From Gemmatimonadota bacterium (GTDB lineage Bacteria; Gemmatimonadota; Gemmatimonadetes; Gemmatimonadales; Gemmatimonadaceae), in NCBI GenBank assembly GCA_027622655.1, contig JAQBYI010000018.1, positions 1 through 59,085 of the forward strand: 59,085 nt of DNA. Direction: 5' to 3'. The notes under the pieces are model-generated. The model had not been told where the DNA came from. It saw only the letters and a list, made by a program, of their open reading frames with translations, and did not search any database. Shown in pieces: positions 25,557 to 33,568 of the stretch (its first letter is position 1; each line of letters starts with the position of its first letter). The position numbers and the translations under genes were made by a program.

Positions 25557-26726
25557 TTATTTGCAGTACTGAAAGACGTCCAGGTACTGCCGAATCTGAT
25601 CCGCGTTGAATCCCTTCATGTGTGCGGCAATGGGACAGAGTAGTTCGTTCTGCCGACTGTTGATGCTCTGTTGCCGGACGTAGCCCTGCGAGGCCGATCG
25701 GATGAACACTGACGTTGAGTCCGTGGGAAGCTTCGCCACATTCTCATAGTATCGGCGCCAGTTATCGACACTCTGAAAGAGGTACTGCTCCACGTTCGAC
25801 ACGTAGATCGCTGGAACCACCGCGCCATTGTCCCGCACGTAACTGCCGAAGGCGCGCAGGGCCTTCGTTCCCGCGAAGTCACCGGTGAACGGAATGATTG
25901 CGTTGCGTTCCTGCATGTCCTTGATCACGCGGAACGCTTCGTCGCTGGCCAAGTATGATCGATGCGTGCCGAGTGAGTCAGTCTCGGTCATGAGGTCGGC
26001 ATAGTTCGGCATTCGGCTGCGGCCGCCGCGAAAACCGCTGCCACCGCGAAAGCCGCCGCCACCGCCATATCCACCACTCATGTTGTACTGCACGCCAGGG
26101 CCGGCGTCGGCGAACGTCAGATAGACGTAATCGATGTACTCGAGATCTTCCTGTGAGAGCGGAAAGCCGTGCGTCTTGGTTAGGCGGTTTTTGATGTCGT
26201 TGAGCGACTGCGCCGCGAACGCCGGGTTCGGCGCTGAGTTCCCGATCAGGGTAAACAACTCTTCCACCCCGACGGCCGTAGATACGGTCTGCGGCCGCTT
26301 GCGTCCGAAGAGCTGGAAGGCGAAGTCCACCCGATTATCCGTTGTTTCGAAGAGCGCTTTGTACATAAGGTGACCGAGGAGATTGCCACGCCGAATATCC
26401 ATGATGAACGCGACCTTCGGCTTGAGCGCGGCGATGAACGTGAAGTTCTGCTCCAGGGCAACGCCGAGATACACGCCGTCAGGGCGCGTCATCTTTGCGA
26501 GCGTTGGTACGACCCACTGGAACGACGTCTCGTTCGAGACGAGGTTGTCGGATCGGAAAAAGCCGTTCGGTTCAGAGAACTCGATCGAGAGCCGCCAGAA
26601 CGTCGAGTCGGCGTAGCGCTCGGGGAGCGTGGACTGCTGGGCTCCACTGGCGGTGCCACACGCGGCGGCGACAAACCAGATCGCGGCGCATGCCAGCGTG
26701 CGCGATGAAACAAACTTCGGCTTCAT
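25557..26726 (-). CDS. LIC_10091-like exported protein of unknown function
   Basis: A 389-residue protein with a signal peptide that could carry a lipobox (VAAACG). The segment SEPNGFFRSDNLVSNE, followed by GVYLGVALEQNFTFIAALKP and FIMDIRRGNLLGHLMYKALF, matches what I recall of the LIC_10091-type family, which has a Rossmann, methyltransferase-like fold of unknown role. A Gly/Arg/Phe-rich insert (GGYGGGGGFRGGSGFRGG) interrupts the middle around residues 245-265. The C-terminal part has NNGAVVPAIYVSNVEQYLF-like sequence in pieces (PAIYVSNVEQYLFQ). The ATG at 26726 has GGGAG eight bases upstream. It is divergent from the amidohydrolase gene. The function is not assigned. Confidence 0.7.
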   Translation of the reverse strand: MKPKFVSSRTLACAAIWFVAAACGTASGAQQSTLPERYADSTFWRLSIEFSEPNGFFRSDNLVSNETSFQWVVPTLAKMTRPDGVYLGVALEQNFTFIAALKPKVAFIMDIRRGNLLGHLMYKALFETTDNRVDFAFQLFGRKRPQTVSTAVGVEELFTLIGNSAPNPAFAAQSLNDIKNRLTKTHGFPLSQEDLEYIDYVYLTFADAGPGVQYNMSGGYGGGGGFRGGSGFRGGRSRMPNYADLMTETDSLGTHRSYLASDEAFRVIKDMQERNAIIPFTGDFAGTKALRAFGSYVRDNGAVVPAIYVSNVEQYLFQSVDNWRRYYENVAKLPTDSTSVFIRSASQGYVRQQSINSRQNELLCPIAAHMKGFNADQIRQYLDVFQYCK

Positions 26727-26937
26727 TCGGGATCTCCCGGCCGTGGTGCACCGTGTGCGCGATGATTCATCCGTCAACTATGGCTCATTTGGTGTACGTC
26801 CGAAACCCACCCTGTTTCGGGCTGCCCTTGGTGTGCATAGCCCGGCCGGGCCGACGCCACACAGACGACCCTCGGCTAGCGGCGATGAGCAGCGCGGAAT
26901 AGCGTACGCTGTGGACGATTCAACGCCGGAGACACCG

Positions 26938-28461
26938 ATGTTCCGTTTTGCACGCGTCACGTTAGCGACGACCTGTTTCTTGCTGGGCGCGACCGCGCTG
27001 GCTGCGCAAACGCGTGGCGTGACGCATGGCATGCGACCACAGCGCCTGGTAATACGTGGAGCTACGATTGTGGACGGCAACGGCACGCCCGCGCGGGGTC
27101 CAGTCGACATAGTTCTGGAAGGAAACCGCATCACTCAGATCGTGGCGCTCGACCCAGTGGCGTTGCGCCGCGGCGACGCGCGACGGCCGACCGGCGACGC
27201 TCAGATCGATGCCACCGGGAAATACGTACTCCCTGGTCTCATCAACGGTCACACGCACATGCAGAGCAATCGCTCGGGGCAGACGCTTGACGGCTTTGAC
27301 TACTATATGAAACTGCAGCTCGCCAACGGCATTACGTCGGTGCGCGAAGTGGGAGCGGAGAACAACAAGGGAAGTATCGAGCTGCGCGAGAAGTCCGCCC
27401 GCGGCGAGATCGTAGCACCGCGGATTTTTGTGTATCCTCAGTTCTGGGCTGAAGAAGGGCGCGATGTGAAGACACCCGATGATGCCCGCGCGCACATCAG
27501 GCGGCTCAAAGCACTCGGCGCCGACGGCGTGAAGTTTGCCGGAATCGATCGTGACCTGATGAAGGCCGCGTACGACGAAGCGCACAAGGTTGGTCTCCCG
27601 ATCGCGCACCACATCGGCGTTGAGGAAACGAATGCGTGGGACGAAGCCGCGTTCGGCGGGCGCTCGATCGAGCATTGGTACGGCGTGCCGGATGCGGCGA
27701 TTCCGGACCTTCGCCAGCGTTTTCCAACCGACTACAACTATCTGGACGAGACGGATCGGTTCCGCTGGGCGGGAAGGCTCTGGCGTGAAGCCGACCCGAA
27801 AATGCTCGACTCGCTCCTCACCACGCTGGTCAAGGCGGGCGTGACGTGGGTGCCTACGATGGACATCTACGAAGCGAGTCGAGACCTACAGCGGGCGCAG
27901 ACACAGCCATGGTTCAAGGACTATCTGCACCCGTCACTCGCGAACTACTTCAAGCCCGATCCATCTAATCACGGCTCATACTTCATCGGCTGGAGCTCGA
28001 CGGATGAGGTGTACTGGAAGGAGAACTACCGCATCTGGATGGCCGCGCTCCGCGACTTCGAGCGCAAGGGTGGCACGATCGGGTGCGGTGACGACGCCGG
28101 CTTCATCTATCAGATGTATGGGTATGGGCTCGTACGTGAAATGGAACTGCACGCTGAGGCTGGCTTCAATCCCCTGCAGGTAATCCAGCACTGCACCGGC
28201 AACAACGCAAAGATTCTTGGGCGTGAAAATGACCTGGGTCGTATTCGCGCCGGCTGGCTGGCTGACCTGATCGTCGTGGACGGAAATCCGCTCGAGGATA
28301 TCAAGGTGCTCTATGCCGGTGGCACGTCCACGATTCGAGATGGCGCAGAGGCTCGTACGCTCGGTCCGGAGTGGGTCATCAAGGACGGCATTCCGTACAA
28401 TGGACCACAGCTGCTTCGCGAAGTGAAGGGGATCGTCGACCGGGCGAAAGCGAGAAAGTAG
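26938..28461 (+). CDS. Amidohydrolase-superfamily metal hydrolase, exported
   Basis: A 507-residue TIM-barrel hydrolase with a signal peptide (residues 1-23, ending ALAAQ). Metal ligands: HxH in INGHTHMQSN, later His in PIAHHIGVEE and RSIEHWYG, and the catalytic Asp in GCGDDAGF. The flanking beta domain shows VIRGATIVDGNGTPA at the start and AGWLADLIVVDGNPLEDI at the end, as in imidazolonepropionase- and prolidase-like members. It probably cleaves cyclic amides or dipeptides outside the cytoplasm; the exact substrate is unknown. GGAGA precedes the ATG; a TACGCT box at 26905-26910 may be the -10. The longer frame upstream is a shadow. Confidence 0.86.
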   Translation: MFRFARVTLATTCFLLGATALAAQTRGVTHGMRPQRLVIRGATIVDGNGTPARGPVDIVLEGNRITQIVALDPVALRRGDARRPTGDAQIDATGKYVLPGLINGHTHMQSNRSGQTLDGFDYYMKLQLANGITSVREVGAENNKGSIELREKSARGEIVAPRIFVYPQFWAEEGRDVKTPDDARAHIRRLKALGADGVKFAGIDRDLMKAAYDEAHKVGLPIAHHIGVEETNAWDEAAFGGRSIEHWYGVPDAAIPDLRQRFPTDYNYLDETDRFRWAGRLWREADPKMLDSLLTTLVKAGVTWVPTMDIYEASRDLQRAQTQPWFKDYLHPSLANYFKPDPSNHGSYFIGWSSTDEVYWKENYRIWMAALRDFERKGGTIGCGDDAGFIYQMYGYGLVREMELHAEAGFNPLQVIQHCTGNNAKILGRENDLGRIRAGWLADLIVVDGNPLEDIKVLYAGGTSTIRDGAEARTLGPEWVIKDGIPYNGPQLLREVKGIVDRAKARK

Positions 28462-28473
28462 AGCGAGGTGGGC

Positions 28474-28965
28474 CTAGGGAGAGGCGCGGACGGCGCGTTT
28501 CAATAGAGCGATCTGGCCTAGGTGATATGCATCATGTTCAATGAGCCCGTTGACCGTTCCGGCACGTGAGATACCGGTGTCCTTGAACGGCGGCGTGTGA
28601 TTCTTCACGTGGATCTGGATGTCCTCCTCGTGCGTTACGTCGATTTCCTCGAGGAGTTGCTTGCGCGCCGTCTTGAGTTGGTTGAGCGCATCGACCCAGG
28701 CTTCGTCAGTATCCGTCTGCGTCTTCGGCCAGTCGCCGCGCTCAGGAGCCTTCGCGCCAGCGCCACGAACACGTGCAGCGACCGCCTCGGTCCACGCCGT
28801 CATATGGAGTACGATCTCCCAGATGGTGTGCGTGTCGGGCGCGACGCGCCGCGATGCTTCGGCCGCGGTGACTCCGTCCAGGATCTTCTCGCTGGAGTCG
28901 CCGTACCATGGATTGCCGTGCCACGTGTCGTGCAGTCGGTGCGTAAGCGTTGCACGAAGGCTCAT
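28474..28965 (-). CDS. DinB-family protein
   Basis: A 163-residue four-helix-bundle protein of the DinB/DUF664-like superfamily. The putative metal-binding His residues are in IVLHMTAWTEAV and LIEHDAYHLGQIALLK, with a third near the N-terminus (LTHRLHDTWHG). Members include thiol-dependent transferases (bacillithiol or mycothiol S-transferases), but many have no known role. The ATG at 28965 has GAGG nine bases upstream; the frame extends 23 codons further without support. It lies 73 bases downstream of the thiolase gene on the same strand's upstream side, and a short gap separates it from the convergent amidohydrolase. Confidence 0.78.
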   Translation of the reverse strand: MSLRATLTHRLHDTWHGNPWYGDSSEKILDGVTAAEASRRVAPDTHTIWEIVLHMTAWTEAVAARVRGAGAKAPERGDWPKTQTDTDEAWVDALNQLKTARKQLLEEIDVTHEEDIQIHVKNHTPPFKDTGISRAGTVNGLIEHDAYHLGQIALLKRAVRASP

Positions 28966-29038
28966 CGTGGCATACCTCGCGAATGGGATAACTGATGATA
29001 GCTGACGTAATGCTGCAGCTGCGGCCCAGCTCATCGAG

Positions 29039-30232
29039 CTAGGCCGCCGCCATCACCTCGAACACGCCGGCTGCGCCCATTCCGCCGCCAATGCACATCG
29101 TGACCATTCCCAATCCGCCGCCTCGGCGGCCGAGTTCGTGGATGAGCTGCGCGGTGAGCTTTGATCCGGTCGCGCCCAGCGGGTGGCCAAGCGCAATCGC
29201 GCCGCCATTGACGTTGACTCGCGAGAGATCCATCTCAAGGTCCTTCACCACTGCGAGCGCCTGAGCGGCGAACGCTTCGTTGAATTCGATCAGCTTCATA
29301 TCCGAGAGCTTGAGGCCCACGCGCGCCAGCGCTTTTGGGACGGCCTTGATGGGGCCAACGCCCATGATGTCGGGCGCGACGCCGGCTGTGGCGAACGATA
29401 CGAAGCGTGCGAGCGGCTTGATGCCAAGTGACTGCGCACGCTCTGCGCTCATGAGCAGGACCGCTGCCGCGCCGTCGGAGTACGGGCTCGCGTTGCCCGC
29501 GGTGACGGTTCCCGTGGGGCTGAATGCGGGCCTGAGCTTGGCCAGTCCCTCCGCAGTTGTGTCGGGGCGAACGAGTTCATCGTTGTCAAACGCGAAAGGC
29601 GTTTCGGTCTTGGTGGCGCCATCCCATGCGGTGCGCGTGACGCCAATCGGCACGATTTGTCCCTTGAACGCCCCGGAGTTCTTCGCGGCGGAGGCCTTAC
29701 GGTGCGACTCGGCCGCGAAGGCATCCTGCGCCTCGCGCGTGATTCCCCAGCGCGCGGCAACGCGTTCGGCGGTGAAGCCCATGCCGATCATCTCTTCCGT
29801 CATCTCCGGATGGAGGCGTGTGTGAAAACCCGACATGGGCACCTGACTCATCATCTCGATTCCGCCCGCGAGGACGACATCGTTCATTCCCGTCATGATC
29901 GCCTGCGCAGCCATTGCCACCGTCTGGAGCCCGGAAGAGCAGAAACGATTGACCGTGGCCGCGGAAATCTCCACCGGAAACCCCGTTCGCAGCAGCGCGA
30001 GCCGGGCGTGATTGAGGCCTTGCGAGCCCTCGGGCATCGCGCAGCCCCAGAGCACGTCGTCGAGCATCGACGCGTCAAACGCCCCTGGCTCCGCGCGGAC
30101 CTCTGCAAGGGCGTGCTTCATGACGGCCGCTGAGAGGTCGATCGGGTGCGTGCCGGCGAGCGAGCCGTCCTTTTTTCCGCGGGCGACGGCGGAGCGGACG
30201 GCAGAGACAATGACGACATCGCGGATTTCCAT
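29039..30232 (-). CDS. fadA: Acetyl-CoA C-acyltransferase (thiolase), beta-oxidation
   Basis: A 397-residue thiolase catalysing the last step of fatty-acid beta-oxidation, splitting 3-ketoacyl-CoA with CoA. The nucleophile Cys98 is in VNRFCSSGLQ; the other catalytic residues are His350 in IALGHPLGATG and Cys380 in MCIGGGMGAAG. The length is normal for the family. GGTGG lies seven bases before the ATG, and TACACT further upstream is a plausible -10. Its pathway partner, a fadN-type multifunctional protein, lies 8.6 kb away on the same strand, not next to it. The desaturase gene is divergent. Confidence 0.93.
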   Translation of the reverse strand: MEIRDVVIVSAVRSAVARGKKDGSLAGTHPIDLSAAVMKHALAEVRAEPGAFDASMLDDVLWGCAMPEGSQGLNHARLALLRTGFPVEISAATVNRFCSSGLQTVAMAAQAIMTGMNDVVLAGGIEMMSQVPMSGFHTRLHPEMTEEMIGMGFTAERVAARWGITREAQDAFAAESHRKASAAKNSGAFKGQIVPIGVTRTAWDGATKTETPFAFDNDELVRPDTTAEGLAKLRPAFSPTGTVTAGNASPYSDGAAAVLLMSAERAQSLGIKPLARFVSFATAGVAPDIMGVGPIKAVPKALARVGLKLSDMKLIEFNEAFAAQALAVVKDLEMDLSRVNVNGGAIALGHPLGATGSKLTAQLIHELGRRGGGLGMVTMCIGGGMGAAGVFEVMAAA

Positions 30233-30332
30233 CGTGATACCACCGTTGGGAAAGTGTAGCGACTGACGAGGCCACCTTCAGAATAACGGCCTACGTGGCT
30301 CCCACGTGCGATGGCGAGCCGAAGGCGGTGTT

Positions 30333-30355
30333 GACCGGGGACAGGGTCCCCGGTC
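30333..30355. repeat. Perfect hairpin in the fadA/desaturase divergent gap
   Basis: GACCGGGGAC (30333-30342) and GTCCCCGGTC (30346-30355) form 10-base arms with a 3-base loop. No T-tract follows. The next ~60 bases (to about 30420) contain the string TGTCATTTTGATGCGG and a GGGGTCAG block, which look foreign to the local style and may be the end of a lost mobile element. An operator role is also possible. Confidence 0.5.
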
Positions 30356-30424
30356 GGGTGTGTCATTTTGATGCGGAAACGGCCCAAAGGGGTCAGTTAC
30401 TCGGCCTGAGGGGGCCTTTGTCGC

Positions 30425-30430
30425 TACATT
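30425..30430 (+). promoter_or_regulatory. -10 box (TACATT) for likely leaderless desaturase mRNA
   Basis: CGCTACATT, followed by AGACCC and the ATG at 30437. The same CGCTACATT string precedes the Sco1 gene. No Shine-Dalgarno site is present. Confidence 0.45.
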
Positions 30431-30436
30431 AGACCC

Positions 30437-31531
30437 ATGCTATCCGTCCCTATCAAATTCGGCGTCAGGTCAGACTTCCGAAAAGAACTCCACGCACGAG
30501 TGGATGCTTACCTCGCTGGATGTGGCAGGCGGGTCCGGGCCCCATTCGCGATGTACCGAAAGTCGTTGGTGATCATCGCCTGGATGGGGGTGTCATACGT
30601 CGGTCTCGTGTACTTCAGCACCCAGTGGTGGCAGGCTGCGATTTGCGGTGTTTCGCTTGCCTTGGCTGCGGCCGGAATGAGCTTCAATATTCCGCACGAC
30701 GCCAGCCACGGGAGCTATTCGACTAATCCCAAACTCAACAGAGCCTTCGCGTTCGCCTTTGATATGATGGGCGCGAGTTCGTACATCTGGCACTGGAAGC
30801 ACAACGTCCTGCACCACGGATTTACCAACATTCCCGGCGTTGACGACGATATCAACCTTGCGGGAATCGGGCGCATGGCGCCGACGCAGAAGCGCTACGC
30901 GTTCCATCGGTTTCAGCACTACTACCTCTGGGTTCTCTACGGGCTGATTACCGTGAAGTGGCAACTGGCGGATGACTATATCTGTCTCATCAGGGCGAGA
31001 ATCGGGTCTGCCAGCATTCCGCGCCCGAAGGGCGCTGAGATTGTGTTATTTGTGCTCGGCAAACTTGCCTGGCTGACGCTGTTTCTCGTGCTTCCTCTGA
31101 CGCAACATTCAATCGGCGTCGTGATTGCCGGATATCTGGCCGTGAACATCATGCTCGGCACGACGGTCGCCGTGGTGTTCCAGATGGCGCACACGGTGGA
31201 GGAAGCGGATTTTGTACCGCCGCCTCCGGGAGCCCCCGAAGAACGCATAAAGAACGAGTGGGCGGCACACCAGGTGGAAACGACGGTGAATTTCGCTCAA
31301 AACTCGGCGCTCTGGACATGGTATCTGGGTGGGCTCAACTATCAGATCGAGCACCATCTGTTTCCAAGCGTCAGTCACATACACTATCCCGACCTTGCTC
31401 CCATCGTTGAAAAGACGTGTTTGGAGCATGGGGTGAGCTACAGCAAGCATCCGACATTCCGGTCGGCAATAGCGTCGCACTTCCGCTGGTTGCGCGAGAT
31501 GTCACGCCCGCCGGAAATCGCGTCGGCGTAG
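30437..31531 (+). CDS. Membrane fatty-acid desaturase (acyl-CoA/acyl-lipid type)
   Basis: A 364-residue di-iron membrane enzyme that introduces a double bond into acyl chains. All three histidine boxes are present: HDASHG, HNVLHHG and QIEHHLFP. The third box in the QxxHH form is characteristic of front-end or linoleoyl-CoA-type desaturases. About four transmembrane segments flank the boxes. It shares a divergent control region with the thiolase gene, tying lipid synthesis and breakdown together by position. No cytochrome b5 domain is fused, so an external electron donor is needed. A strong terminator follows. Confidence 0.9.
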   Translation: MLSVPIKFGVRSDFRKELHARVDAYLAGCGRRVRAPFAMYRKSLVIIAWMGVSYVGLVYFSTQWWQAAICGVSLALAAAGMSFNIPHDASHGSYSTNPKLNRAFAFAFDMMGASSYIWHWKHNVLHHGFTNIPGVDDDINLAGIGRMAPTQKRYAFHRFQHYYLWVLYGLITVKWQLADDYICLIRARIGSASIPRPKGAEIVLFVLGKLAWLTLFLVLPLTQHSIGVVIAGYLAVNIMLGTTVAVVFQMAHTVEEADFVPPPPGAPEERIKNEWAAHQVETTVNFAQNSALWTWYLGGLNYQIEHHLFPSVSHIHYPDLAPIVEKTCLEHGVSYSKHPTFRSAIASHFRWLREMSRPPEIASA

Positions 31532-31553
31532 CGACTAACTGAACACCATACGG

Positions 31554-31589
31554 CGCGGACGCCGGCTTTCGAGCCGGCGTCCGCGTTTT
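31554..31589. terminator. Strong terminator between desaturase and M28 peptidase genes
   Basis: Perfect 14-base arms, CGCGGACGCCGGCT (31554-31567) and AGCCGGCGTCCGCG (31572-31585), enclose a TTCG loop and are followed by TTTT. It ends the desaturase gene; the minus-strand peptidase stop is four bases away at 31593. Confidence 0.9.
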
Positions 31590-31592
31590 GCG

Positions 31593-33434
31593 TCAGCCGC
31601 CGCAGCTCGGATAGCGCGGGTCCGCACCGGCGATCGCCGGTCGGTCCTTCCGCATCGCGATTGCCCACATGACATCGTGGATGAACCTCGCGACGCGTGC
31701 GGAATGGTCGTACTCGATGTATTGCGGCTCGTCCGAAGCTTGGTGGTAGTCCGGGGAATATCCCGTGGAGAAGTAGGTTACGGGCACGCCCTTCCGGACG
31801 TAGTTCACCTGATCGCTTCGGCAGAAGCGATTCATCGGGTTCTCGAACACGTCCCAGGTCTTGTCGATGGCCATCGGCTCTGACCGAGTCGCGTTGACCG
31901 AGTCGATAATGTCGCCGAACTCTCGCGACTCACGCCGGGAGCCAAGCGTCTGTACGGAGGACGGACCGCCGAACTTCACGTAGTCCACTCGGCCCTTTCC
32001 GACCATGTCCATATTGTGCGCCGCGACGATCTTGTCGAGTGGCACGGTCGGATGATCAACAAACCAGCGAGATCCGCGGAGGCCACCTTCTTCGCCCTGA
32101 TGCGAAATGAAGATGATCGAACGCGCGGGCTTTTCCGACGCAAACTGCTCCGCAATCTCGAGCATAACGACGGTGCCCGACCCATCGTCGTCTGCACCGT
32201 TCATGATGGAATCGCGCCGTATGGGGCGGATGCTGCGGGCGTGCGCGATTATCGAGTCAATGGACCGCTGCTGAGACGCGGTCGGTAGGCAAACAGGGTC
32301 GTTGGCGCCCTGACGGCGCGTCACCCAGTTGTAGGCCCGCAGTGAATCGTGGTCAACGGCGTTGGCGTTCGTGCCGACGTGGTCATTGTGAGCACCCACG
32401 AGCACATACTCACCAACTCGCGCCGGGTCGGAGCCGGGAAGCATCGCGACAACATTTCGCGCCGGTGCGTCGGAAAGCTTCCATTCGTAGCTCCAACGAG
32501 CTGTAATCGGCTGGCCCGCATCACCGACGGCGAGCTGCGACACGGGCTTGCCGAAGAGTCGCGCGGCGGCGGCGTACGAGATGACGCCTCCTCCCGGCGC
32601 GGGATTCGCGTCCGGCTGCATTGCACCGCGGGCGACAAACGCATTCTGAACGGTTGCCGGCGCGACAGAATCGAGGCCGATGAAGAGCACTCCGGCCGTG
32701 CCCATCGACGCCACGTTGTTCACTGCGCCGTTTCCACGCCCGCCACGCCCTCCGCGACCACCTCGACCGGCATTCGTCACAGAATCCGTGTACGCTGCCA
32801 TGCGCGCGCCAAAGCGGTCGGGAACATCCTGGCAGGATCGAACCGGTGCCGCGCCGCGCCCGCCGCCAGCGGCAGAGCCAGTGGGAAAGCCACCGGGAAC
32901 GCCGCTGAAGACGACGATCTTTCCACGGAAGATCGTGGGGTCTGCGGCTGTGGCAGCGCTACCCCAGGCGCCGGCATAAACGACCGGTACGTTGGCAACA
33001 TCGAACGTGCTACCGAGCCCGTTGTTGGCTGCCGGCGCCAGCGGGATCCAGTCGCGCGTAGGTGCAAGCGTTGCGCGGCCGACGGTCAGGCGTGACTTCG
33101 CGGCGTCGAAGCCAAGCGGCCCGAACGGCAACGTCTGGAAGAATGTGCCGTTATCACCGGCGGGCTTGAGCCCGAGCCGGCGGAATTCGTCGGCGATGTA
33201 CGTGGTGCCCTTGAAGTTGCCGGGCTCACCGATCCTGCGGCCGGCCATCGAGTCGTCGGCAAACTGATAGAGGCGTGTTCGGAGGTCGTTTGCCGTGATG
33301 GCGGAGACCGTGGGCCGAGGAGCCCAGATGCGCGGGCCCTCGTCGGGCCAGACCGTCCGCGTCGCGGTCCGCGCCTGAGCATGGAGTGCCGGGGCGGCGG
33401 CGAAGATGAGAGCCAGGATCAATTTTCTCGACAC
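31593..33434 (-). CDS. M28-family metallopeptidase with PA-like insert, exported
   Basis: A 613-residue zinc aminopeptidase-like enzyme. A signal peptide covers residues 1-20 (ends ALHAQ). The catalytic zinc site is spread over VGAHNDHVG, NGADDDGSG, SHQGEEGGLRG, AHNMDMVGKG and SPDYHQASDEP. A protease-associated-like region lies before it (residues ~110-330) and includes the Gly/Arg repeat GRGGRGGRGGRGNG. The GTG at 33434 has GGAG upstream and starts the signal peptide. It is a second, longer M28 member beside the one at 16960-18255, probably with a different peptide range. Confidence 0.88.
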   Translation of the reverse strand: MSRKLILALIFAAAPALHAQARTATRTVWPDEGPRIWAPRPTVSAITANDLRTRLYQFADDSMAGRRIGEPGNFKGTTYIADEFRRLGLKPAGDNGTFFQTLPFGPLGFDAAKSRLTVGRATLAPTRDWIPLAPAANNGLGSTFDVANVPVVYAGAWGSAATAADPTIFRGKIVVFSGVPGGFPTGSAAGGGRGAAPVRSCQDVPDRFGARMAAYTDSVTNAGRGGRGGRGGRGNGAVNNVASMGTAGVLFIGLDSVAPATVQNAFVARGAMQPDANPAPGGGVISYAAAARLFGKPVSQLAVGDAGQPITARWSYEWKLSDAPARNVVAMLPGSDPARVGEYVLVGAHNDHVGTNANAVDHDSLRAYNWVTRRQGANDPVCLPTASQQRSIDSIIAHARSIRPIRRDSIMNGADDDGSGTVVMLEIAEQFASEKPARSIIFISHQGEEGGLRGSRWFVDHPTVPLDKIVAAHNMDMVGKGRVDYVKFGGPSSVQTLGSRRESREFGDIIDSVNATRSEPMAIDKTWDVFENPMNRFCRSDQVNYVRKGVPVTYFSTGYSPDYHQASDEPQYIEYDHSARVARFIHDVMWAIAMRKDRPAIAGADPRYPSCGG

Positions 33435-33568
33435 GATGCGCTCCGTACAGTGCGATTTGGGGTCAACCGTCAGTTCCGGAATCTGAGTCAGGTGAGCCCA
33501 CGACGCCATTCCAATTCAGACACAATGCCGAGACTGCCATCGCCGATGTGGGCAGCAAACCGATCTGC

